Shown here in pieces: positions 14,787 to 19,567 of a stretch of 19,567 bases of DNA; within the stretch, counting starts at the first letter, position 1; every line of letters begins with the position of its first letter. Source of the DNA: an uncultured Altererythrobacter sp. (GTDB lineage: Bacteria; Pseudomonadota; Alphaproteobacteria; Sphingomonadales; Sphingomonadaceae); NCBI GenBank assembly GCA_946885545.1, contig CAMPGP010000016.1, positions 1 to 19,567 on the forward strand, written 5' to 3'. The notes under the pieces were generated by a model. That model made no database searches and was not told the origin of the DNA. It saw only the letters and a program-made list of their open reading frames with translations. The position numbers and the translations under genes were made by a program.

Positions 14787-14789
14787 AGA

Positions 14790-15716
14790 TCAGCCGGCGA
14801 CGGCGGCGGCAACCTCCGCCGCGAAGTCGCTTTCTTCCTTTTCGATGCCTTCGCCGAGCTGGAAGCGGACATAGTCCTTCAGCACGATCGGCTTGCCGGC
14901 GTCCTTGCCGGCCTTGGCGACCACGTCGGCGATGGCGGTCTTGTTGTCCATCACGAAGACCTGGCTGAGCAGCGCGTTTTCCTTGGCGAACTTCTTCACC
15001 GCGCCGTCGACCATCTTTTCCTGCACTTCGGCCGGCTTGCCGCTCTCGGCGGCCTTTTCGGCGGCGACCTTGCGCTCGCGCTCGATCACGTCGGCGTCGA
15101 GCCCGTCGGCGTCGAGCGCCTGCGGGAAGGCGGCTGCGATGTGCATCGCGAGCTGCTTGCCTAGCGTCTCGAGCGTGGCCGCATCGGCTTCGCTCTCGAG
15201 CGCGACGAGCACGCCGATCTTGCCGAGGTTGGCAGCGGCGGCGTTGTGGACGTAGGGCACGACCACGCCGTTCGCGACCGAGACGGTCTTCATCCGGCGG
15301 ACCTGCTGGTTCTCGCCGATCGTCGCTACGTTGTCGGTCAGCTTGTCGGCCACGGTGCCGCCGTCGGGATAGGCAGCGCCCTTGAGCGCCTCGACGTCGT
15401 CACCCGGCACGCCGAGCGCGGCTTCGGTGGTCTTGCGCACGAAATCCTGGAACTTGTCGTTCTTGGCGACGAAGTCGGTTTCCGAGTTCACCTCGACCGC
15501 AACGCCCTTGGTGCCTTCGACGGCCACGCCGACGAGGCCTTCGGCCGCGGTCCGGCTCGACTTCTTCTGGGCGGTGGCGAGGCCCTTGGCGCGCAGCGCG
15601 TCGACCGCGGCTTCGATGTCGCCGTTCGCGGCTTCGAGCGCCTTCTTGGCGTCCATCATGCCCGCGCCGGTCTTCTCGCGCAGGGTCTTCACGTCAGCGG
15701 CAGTGAATGCAGCCAT
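14790..15716 (-). CDS. tsf: Translation elongation factor Ts
   Basis: EF-Ts is the nucleotide exchange factor that releases GDP from EF-Tu. The 308-residue protein starts [20 protein letters not shown] with a UBA-like N-terminal domain. It carries the EF-Tu-contacting motif [13 protein letters not shown] (T80-D81-F82) and the core domains with GVVVPYVHN and [11 protein letters not shown]. The start ATG 15716 has GAGGA seven bases upstream. It follows rpsB in the conserved rpsB-tsf pair with an 84-base spacer that holds a strong hairpin. No terminator is visible after the stop; the next base pairs belong to the convergent phosphoesterase. Confidence 0.97.
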   Translation of the reverse strand: MAAFTAADVKTLREKTGAGMMDAKKALEAANGDIEAAVDALRAKGLATAQKKSSRTAAEGLVGVAVEGTKGVAVEVNSETDFVAKNDKFQDFVRKTTEAALGVPGDDVEALKGAAYPDGGTVADKLTDNVATIGENQQVRRMKTVSVANGVVVPYVHNAAAANLGKIGVLVALESEADAATLETLGKQLAMHIAAAFPQALDADGLDADVIERERKVAAEKAAESGKPAEVQEKMVDGAVKKFAKENALLSQVFVMDNKTAIADVVAKAGKDAGKPIVLKDYVRFQLGEGIEKEESDFAAEVAAAVAG

Positions 15717-15740
15717 GATCGTTTCCTCGTGTATTTCTGG

Positions 15741-15771
15741 GCGCCGGGCCCGCTGTTGTCGGGCCCGGCGC
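15741..15771 (-). repeat. Strong intergenic hairpin between rpsB and tsf
   Basis: A perfect 12-bp inverted repeat, GCGCCGGGCCCG and CGGGCCCGGCGC, encloses a 7-base loop in the rpsB-tsf spacer. No U-tract follows it in the direction of tsf. A second small inverted repeat, GCCTGA/TCAGGC (15793-15806), overlaps the rpsB stop. The strong stem may be a partial attenuator or an RNase/processing barrier that sets the S2 to EF-Ts ratio; that role is inference. Confidence 0.65.
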
Positions 15772-15800
15772 TAGGTCAGGTTTGTGACGACTGCCTGAAA

Positions 15801-16550
15801 TCAGGCGGCCGTTTCGACCGGCGGCTCGTCCATCGCGCCGACGTCGTTGCCCGAATCGACAACCTTGCCGCCACGGCCCGAGACCGCAGCGTCGCGCACG
15901 GCGTCGCAATAGAGGCGCACAGCGCGGCTGGCGTCATCGTTGCCCGGCACGGGGAACGCGATGCCGCTGGGGTCGACGTTGGTGTCGAGCACCGCCACGA
16001 CCGGGATGCCGAGCACGTTGGCTTCCTTGATCGCCAGGTCTTCCTTGTTCGCGTCGATCACGAACATCACGTCGGGAATGCCGCCCATGTCGCGGATTCC
16101 GCCGAGCGACATCTCGAGCTTGTCGCGCTCGCGCGTGAGCTGCAGGACTTCCTTCTTGGTCAGCCCGGCGGTGTCGCCCGAAAGCTGCTCCTCGAGGCTC
16201 TTGAGACGCTTGATCGACTGGCTGATGGTCTTCCAGTTGGTCAGCATGCCGCCGAGCCAGCGGTGGTTGACGAAGTGCTGGCCGGAGCGGCGAGCGGCTT
16301 CGGCGATCGGCTCCTGCGCCTGGCGCTTGGTGCCGACGAACAGCACCTTGCCGCCCGCGCGGACGGTCGCCTGGACGAAGTCGAGCGCGCGCGCGAACAG
16401 CGGCACGGTCTGCGACAGGTCGATGATGTGGACACCGTTGCGCGCGCCGAAGATGTACGGCTTCATGCGCGGGTTCCAGCGGTGGGTCTGGTGGCCGAAG
16501 TGCGAACCGGCCTCGATCAATTGCTGCATGCTGACGGTAGGAGCCGCCAT
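15801..16550 (-). CDS. rpsB: 30S ribosomal protein S2
   Basis: S2 is a late-assembling protein of the small ribosomal subunit, needed with S1 for mRNA binding. The 249-residue protein starts [20 protein letters not shown]. It has the conserved [56 protein letters not shown] and [12 protein letters not shown] blocks. ATG 16550 is preceded by AAAGGAAA with proper spacing; an upstream in-frame ATG at 16637 lacks homology and lies in the leader. It is the first gene of rpsB-tsf and has an unusually long leader, roughly 275 bases from the predicted promoter. Confidence 0.97.
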   Translation of the reverse strand: MAAPTVSMQQLIEAGSHFGHQTHRWNPRMKPYIFGARNGVHIIDLSQTVPLFARALDFVQATVRAGGKVLFVGTKRQAQEPIAEAARRSGQHFVNHRWLGGMLTNWKTISQSIKRLKSLEEQLSGDTAGLTKKEVLQLTRERDKLEMSLGGIRDMGGIPDVMFVIDANKEDLAIKEANVLGIPVVAVLDTNVDPSGIAFPVPGNDDASRAVRLYCDAVRDAAVSGRGGKVVDSGNDVGAMDEPPVETAA

Positions 16551-16563
16551 AGGTATTTCCTTT

Positions 16564-16620
16564 CCGGTTGTGCCTCTGGAGAGCTGGAACCCGTGCGGAG
16601 ATCCCGCGGGCAGGCACCGG
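16564..16620 (-). promoter_or_regulatory. Putative structured 5' leader of rpsB
   Basis: Immediately upstream of the rpsB Shine-Dalgarno the transcript can form a stem from GTGCCT/AGGCAC, extended by a CCG/CGG pairing with a small bulge, enclosing about 36 bases that contain further complementary G/C blocks. S2 is known to autoregulate the rpsB operon through its leader in gammaproteobacteria. Whether this structure is an S2-binding site is inference, and I could not compare it with any covariance model. Confidence 0.35.
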
Positions 16621-16768
16621 TATGTGGCGCTCTCCATGTGGATTTTGCGCGAAGGGCCGTGGCGGATTTGCCCCAGACTCGTCGCACGAGCGCGCCCTTA
16701 GCGCCGAACGACGCCGAAATCCACCCTCGATTCATCGCAAAATAATGGAAGCCTGGCGCAAATCGCGC

Positions 16769-16797
16769 TTGACAGGTAAGAACAAAAAGAGAACACA
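16769..16797 (+). promoter_or_regulatory. Putative plus-strand promoter for the small membrane protein gene, containing a LexA operator
   Basis: A perfect -35 hexamer TTGACA (16769-16774) is followed after 17 bases by AACACA (16792-16797), a poor -10 match. The spacer is almost entirely the LexA box. Predicted transcription would start near 16804, about 100 bases before the small gene at 16903. The weak -10 makes this tentative; the -35 plus embedded operator is what supports it. Confidence 0.4.
16780..16794. promoter_or_regulatory. LexA box (alphaproteobacterial SOS operator, GAAC-N7-GAAC)
   Basis: The plus strand reads GAAC AAAAAGA GAAC, which is GTTC TCTTTTT GTTC on the other strand. It matches exactly the direct-repeat LexA operator established for alphaproteobacteria (GTTC-N7-GTTC), including the usual A/T-rich spacer. 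It stands in an intergenic region that is much more A-rich than its surroundings, directly after a TTGACA. Further GAAC half-sites follow at 16798 and 16811. Confidence 0.75.
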
Positions 16798-16807
16798 GAA
16801 CGCATCG

Positions 16808-16821
16808 ACGGAACGTTCCGT
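16808..16821. repeat. 14-bp perfect palindrome
   Basis: ACGGAACGTTCCGT is its own reverse complement. It lies just downstream of the predicted rpsB transcription start (about +5 to +18) and just downstream of the predicted plus-strand start. It may be an operator for a dimeric regulator or a short RNA hairpin. No known regulator is assigned. Confidence 0.5.
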
Positions 16822-16832
16822 ACGCAAGGTTA

Positions 16833-16862
16833 GTTATCCACAGCGAACCCACAGGCTGTCAA
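16833..16862 (-). promoter_or_regulatory. Putative sigma-70-type promoter of rpsB-tsf
   Basis: On the minus strand a perfect -35 TTGACA (16862-16857) is followed after 18 bases by GATAAC (16838-16833), a four-of-six -10 match, predicting a start near 16826. It is the best minus-strand promoter pattern in the 352-base gap between rpsB and the small gene. It faces the plus-strand promoter candidate at 16769. Confidence 0.55.
16834..16842 (+). promoter_or_regulatory. DnaA box overlapping the rpsB -10 region
   Basis: TTATCCACA is a perfect match to the DnaA box consensus TTATNCACA. It covers the -10 element of the predicted rpsB promoter. A single 9-mer of this kind can occur by chance in a window this size, so binding is only a possibility. 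Confidence 0.35.
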
Positions 16863-16902
16863 CAGGCAGTCGCTCCGGGTCGCACTCGCAAGGACGAACG
16901 TA

Positions 16903-17172
16903 ATGCTGGGCGTCACTCTCTTCGCACTGTTCATCGCCACCGCCGCCTTTACCCTCCTCGTACTGGCGGACGGATTCCTGCGCGGCCGCGACGCGTTCTC
17001 GCGGCTGCGCGGGGAACTGGCGGCGGGAATTGCGGACGACAGCGTGTTCGTCATGGTCGATGGTGGATGTTGCGAACCGGCCCGGCGCACGGCCGCACGC
17101 CCGCGGACGGTCAGTCGGGGATGCGGTTCGCGTCGACCGGCACCGCTCGCGCCGATGCGCGCGGCCGCTTGA
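16903..17172 (+). CDS. Small single-pass membrane protein of unknown function, probably SOS-regulated
   Basis: An 89-residue protein starting MLGVTLFALFIATAAFTLLV. It has one N-terminal hydrophobic helix (about residues 4-22), a basic/amphipathic segment LRGRDAFSRLRGEL (26-39), and a disordered Arg/Pro/Ala-rich tail with three cysteines ending in MRAAA. AAGGA lies eight bases before the ATG, strong support for translation. A LexA box lies 109 bases upstream. The last 62 bases overlap the 3' end of the convergent pssA gene, so the tail may be shaped by that frame. No catalytic motif is visible. By size, topology and operator it resembles, but is not shown to be homologous to, the LexA-controlled membrane division inhibitors known from Caulobacter (SidA, DidA). 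Confidence 0.72.
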   Translation: MLGVTLFALFIATAAFTLLVLADGFLRGRDAFSRLRGELAAGIADDSVFVMVDGGCCEPARRTAARPRTVSRGCGSRRPAPLAPMRAAA

Positions 17173-17956
17173 TGCGGGAATAGCGCATCAGCGCATACGG
17201 CATCAGCGCAAGGTAGCCGACGCAGATCGCGACCAGCGTCCACCAGGGCTCCAGCAGCAATGCAGCGAACACGATGCCGACCAGCGCAATGACCTCGAGC
17301 CTCACCGAGCGCCGCGGACGGATCGAGGTCCAGCTGAAGGTCGCGATGTTCGAGATCATCAGGAAGGCGATCGCGACCATCCAGATCGCGCAGGCGATCG
17401 GCTCGCGGAAGATTTCCAGCCCCGTCGCCATCCACAGGTAGAACGGCAGGAAGGCGAGCCCGGCCCCGACGGGCGCAGGCACGCCGGTCAGGAAGCCCGC
17501 CGACTTGTGCGGCTGCTCGTCGACATCGATCTGGGCGTTGAACCGCGCAAGCCGCAGCGCGCAGCAGATGCCGAACGCGAGCGAGGCGAACCAGCCGAGC
17601 CGCGGCAGATCCTGCAAGGTCCACATGTAGAAGATAAGCGCCGGCGCCATGCCGAACGAGAGCGAATCGGCGAGACTGTCCAGCTCGGCGCCGAAGCGAG
17701 ACTGCGCCCTGAGCAGCCGCGCGATCCGGCCATCGATCCCGTCGAGCACCCCGGCGAGGATGACCGCGAAAATCGCGAGGCTCCAGGTCTCCGCGATGGC
17801 GAAGCGAATGCCCGTGAGCCCCGAACACAGCGCCGCGGCCGTGATCGCGTTGGGCAGAACGGCGCGCAGCGACAGCCCTCGCGCCCGACCGGCCCCGACC
17901 GGAATCTCATCCTCCGCGGCTTTGGGCCCGACGCGCTGATAGTCGTTGTCGGTCAT
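17111..17956 (-). CDS. pssA: CDP-diacylglycerol-serine O-phosphatidyltransferase (phosphatidylserine synthase)
   Basis: PssA condenses CDP-diacylglycerol (the CdsA product) with L-serine to phosphatidylserine at the inner membrane. The 281-residue protein is polytopic and carries the complete CDP-alcohol phosphatidyltransferase signature D-G-x2-A-R-x8-G-x3-D-x3-D (D75-G76, A79-R80, G89, D93, D97). N- and C-terminal tails are basic and likely cytoplasmic. It follows psd by 16 bases, so phosphatidylserine synthesis and its decarboxylation to phosphatidylethanolamine are encoded as one unit. Its 3' end is overlapped by the convergent small membrane protein gene. Confidence 0.94.
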   Translation of the reverse strand: MTDNDYQRVGPKAAEDEIPVGAGRARGLSLRAVLPNAITAAALCSGLTGIRFAIAETWSLAIFAVILAGVLDGIDGRIARLLRAQSRFGAELDSLADSLSFGMAPALIFYMWTLQDLPRLGWFASLAFGICCALRLARFNAQIDVDEQPHKSAGFLTGVPAPVGAGLAFLPFYLWMATGLEIFREPIACAIWMVAIAFLMISNIATFSWTSIRPRRSVRLEVIALVGIVFAALLLEPWWTLVAICVGYLALMPYALMRYSRIKRPRASARAVPVDANRIPD

Positions 17957-17972
17957 GCTCGCGGGGCCCGGT

Positions 17973-18731
17973 TCATTGCGAGATACCCTCGATCAGCTTC
18001 TGCTCGCCGATCTCGGCCAGCACGGTTTCGCCCGCTACGACCTTTTGACCCACCAGCACCTTCGAATCGGTGCCCGCGGGCAGATAGACGTCGACCCGGC
18101 TGCCGAAGCGGATCAGGCCCACTCGCGCCCCCGCGGCGAGGGTATCGCCCGGTTTGACGAAGGGCACGATACGCCGCGCGATGAGCCCGGCGATCTGGGT
18201 GAAGCCGAGCGCCAGGCCGTCCTGCCGCTCGATCAGGATATGCTGGCGTTCGTTTTCGTCGCTCGCCTTGTCGAGATCGGCGTTCATGAACTTGCCGGGA
18301 ATGTAGACCAGCCGGCGCACGGTGCCGCCGATCGGCGCGCGATTGATGTGCACGTCGAACACGCTCATGAAGATCGAGACGCGGGTGACCGGCTCTTTCG
18401 CCAGCGCCAGCGTGCCACTGCCGTCGTCCATGGTCAGCTCGGCGGGCGGTTCGACCTGCATGATCAGCGAGACGAGGCCGTCGGCGGGCGACACGATCGC
18501 CCGTTCGTCCTGCGGCACGACGCGCTCGGGATCGCGGAAGAACGCGAACACGCCGAGAGACAGGAACGCCATCGGCCAGGCGATCGTCTCCCACGCAAGA
18601 AACGCCGCGAACAGGCTGATGCCCACCGCGATCAGCCCGAACTTGCGCCCTTCGGGATGGATCGCCGGCCACCGCCAGCTCACATCCCCGCGCCCCTTGT
18701 TGTCGACCAATTCGCCTGCCATCACCGCCAT
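17973..18731 (-). CDS. psd: Phosphatidylserine decarboxylase (short form)
   Basis: Psd decarboxylates phosphatidylserine to phosphatidylethanolamine using a pyruvoyl group created by self-cleavage. This 252-residue protein is the short type. It has one or two N-terminal membrane helices ([17 protein letters not shown]), [10 protein letters not shown] (D83), [13 protein letters not shown] (H128) and the cleavage motif as RFGSRVDVY, where the Gly210-Ser211 bond is expected to give the beta and pyruvoyl-alpha chains. The start is uncertain between ATG 18731 and ATG 18722, neither with a clear Shine-Dalgarno. A small inverted repeat GGGCC-AAC-GGCCC (18735-18747) lies just upstream. The gene is divergent from the PAP2-like gene. 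Confidence 0.93.
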   Translation of the reverse strand: MAVMAGELVDNKGRGDVSWRWPAIHPEGRKFGLIAVGISLFAAFLAWETIAWPMAFLSLGVFAFFRDPERVVPQDERAIVSPADGLVSLIMQVEPPAELTMDDGSGTLALAKEPVTRVSIFMSVFDVHINRAPIGGTVRRLVYIPGKFMNADLDKASDENERQHILIERQDGLALGFTQIAGLIARRIVPFVKPGDTLAAGARVGLIRFGSRVDVYLPAGTDSKVLVGQKVVAGETVLAEIGEQKLIEGISQ

Positions 18732-18832
18732 CTAGGGCCAACGGCCCGCGCAAACAAGGCGAACACGCACCAATGCCCCCGACGCAGCGCGCGTTAGGGT
18801 GGCGCTTACCATATTGCCCTATCGCGCAGGTG

Positions 18833-19567
18833 ATGGAAGTTCGCGCGAACATCACCCGCCGCTGGCTCGGCGAATTGCCCGTGCACATTCTCGCGTGCGC
18901 GCTCCTCGCGCTGTGCGCCGCGCTGCTCGCCGGCAAGGGCGTCGCGCTCGACCTGGCGCCCGCGTTCGCCAATGCGCGCCTCTACCTGCTCGCGATCCTC
19001 GCATGGCTCGCGCTCGATGCCGGGATGCACCTGCTGCGGCGAAAGCCCGCGGCTCCGCTCGAAGCCTTGCGGGAGCGCTACGCCGGCACTGCGGCGCGGG
19101 CGCGCTGGCTCGCCGGAGCGCCCCTGCTGGCGCTCTGCGTCGTGCTGATGCCCTTCTTCTCGAAGATGAAGGCCGCCATCCCCCTGTTCGCCGACTATAC
19201 CTGGGACGCTACCTTCGTCGCCTGGGATCGCGCGATCTTCCTCGGTTACGACGCCTGGCAGGTCATGCAGCCCGTGCTCGGCTACCCCGTGGTCACCGCG
19301 GCGCTCGCGTTGCTCTACCAGGCGTGGTTCCTGCTGCTCTACGTCGGTTGCCTCTATTTCGCCTTCGCCGACGTGGGATCTGACGTCCGGCGGCGCTTTT
19401 TCCTCACTTACGTGCTGTCGTGGAGCGTCATCGGCGGCGGATTCGCCACGCTGCTCGCGTCGGTCGGGCCGTGCTTCGTCGGGCCGCTGCTCGGGGATGC
19501 CAGCTTCGACGCGCAGATGGCCTACTTGCGCGCGGCGGACGAGCAGATTCCGGTGATGACGCTGCAG
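18833..19567 (+). CDS. PAP2_3 / inositolphosphotransferase (Aur1/Ipt1)-like membrane protein, C-terminus cut by window edge
   Basis: The frame from ATG 18833 stays open to the window end (245 codons). It begins MEVRANITRRWLGELPVHIL and has about five or six hydrophobic segments. The segments FVAWDRAIFLGYDAWQVMQP, ALLYQAWFLLLYVGCLYF and LLASVGPCFVGPLLG resemble the PAP2_3 subfamily, which contains fungal inositol-phosphorylceramide synthase Aur1 and many bacterial proteins annotated simply as PAP2 phosphatases. The catalytic histidine motifs expected after VGPCF lie beyond the window, so activity cannot be judged. An in-frame GTG directly before the ATG is also possible. It is divergent from psd-pssA. 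Confidence 0.8.
   Translation, partial: MEVRANITRRWLGELPVHILACALLALCAALLAGKGVALDLAPAFANARLYLLAILAWLALDAGMHLLRRKPAAPLEALRERYAGTAARARWLAGAPLLALCVVLMPFFSKMKAAIPLFADYTWDATFVAWDRAIFLGYDAWQVMQPVLGYPVVTAALALLYQAWFLLLYVGCLYFAFADVGSDVRRRFFLTYVLSWSVIGGGFATLLASVGPCFVGPLLGDASFDAQMAYLRAADEQIPVMTLQ

Noticed and set aside
15246..16745. A 499-codon open frame on the plus strand opposite rpsB and tsf
   Set aside because: It lies entirely antisense to two ribosomal operon genes, and its sequence shows only the shadow composition.
16834..16862. A replication origin near the DnaA box
   Set aside because: Only one perfect box is present, there is no cluster or AT-rich unwinding element, and the flanking genes are not those usually found at the alphaproteobacterial origin.
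1..19567. CRISPR arrays, insertion sequences, prophage or integrative elements
   Set aside because: No regularly spaced repeats, transposase or integrase motifs, or terminal inverted repeats were seen; composition is uniform and the gene content is core.

Overview
The window is a GC-rich chromosomal segment of an alphaproteobacterium. Protein sequences and gene order fit the order Sphingomonadales, most likely Erythrobacteraceae; this is inferred from recognition of the protein families, not from a database search. Almost everything is core housekeeping, tightly packed and mostly on the minus strand.

Layout. (1) 1-2260, minus: cytochrome c maturation operon ccmC-ccmD-ccmE-ccmF with overlapping stop/start codons; ccmF runs off the left edge. 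(2) 2321-3509, minus: a leucine-dehydrogenase-like enzyme, preceded by tRNA-His(GUG) with its own promoter. (3) 3709-4341, plus: a prolyl-4-hydroxylase-like Fe(II)/2-oxoglutarate oxygenase, converging through a shared terminator on the minus-strand rpmE. (4) 4423-13819, minus: the envelope and translation cluster, in transcription order pyrH-frr-uppS-cdsA-dxr-rseP-bamA-skp-fabZ-rpmE. It links UMP synthesis, ribosome recycling, undecaprenyl and CDP-diacylglycerol lipid precursors, the MEP pathway, site-2 proteolysis, outer-membrane protein assembly and fatty acid synthesis. lpxD and lpxA, which flank fabZ in many relatives, are absent, as expected for a lineage that replaces LPS with glycosphingolipids. 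(5) 13899-14786, plus: a membrane-anchored metallophosphoesterase placed between pyrH and tsf. (6) 14790-16550, minus: rpsB-tsf with a long structured leader and a strong hairpin between the genes. (7) 16551-16902: a regulatory region. (8) 16903-17172, plus: a small single-pass membrane protein. (9) 17111-18731, minus: psd-pssA (phosphatidylethanolamine synthesis). (10) 18833 to the right edge, plus: a PAP2_3/Aur1-like membrane protein, cut off before its expected active site.

The most interesting part is 16769-16862. A perfect alphaproteobacterial LexA box (GAAC-N7-GAAC) lies inside a plus-strand promoter candidate that points at the unnamed small membrane protein. A second promoter candidate, for rpsB-tsf, faces it head-on, so the two transcripts would collide. 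The -10 of the rpsB promoter overlaps a perfect DnaA box, and a 14-bp perfect palindrome lies just inside the predicted transcript. This suggests a DNA-damage-inducible small inner-membrane protein whose expression is coupled by promoter interference to ribosomal protein S2/EF-Ts production. The operator is read directly from sequence; the function is inference.
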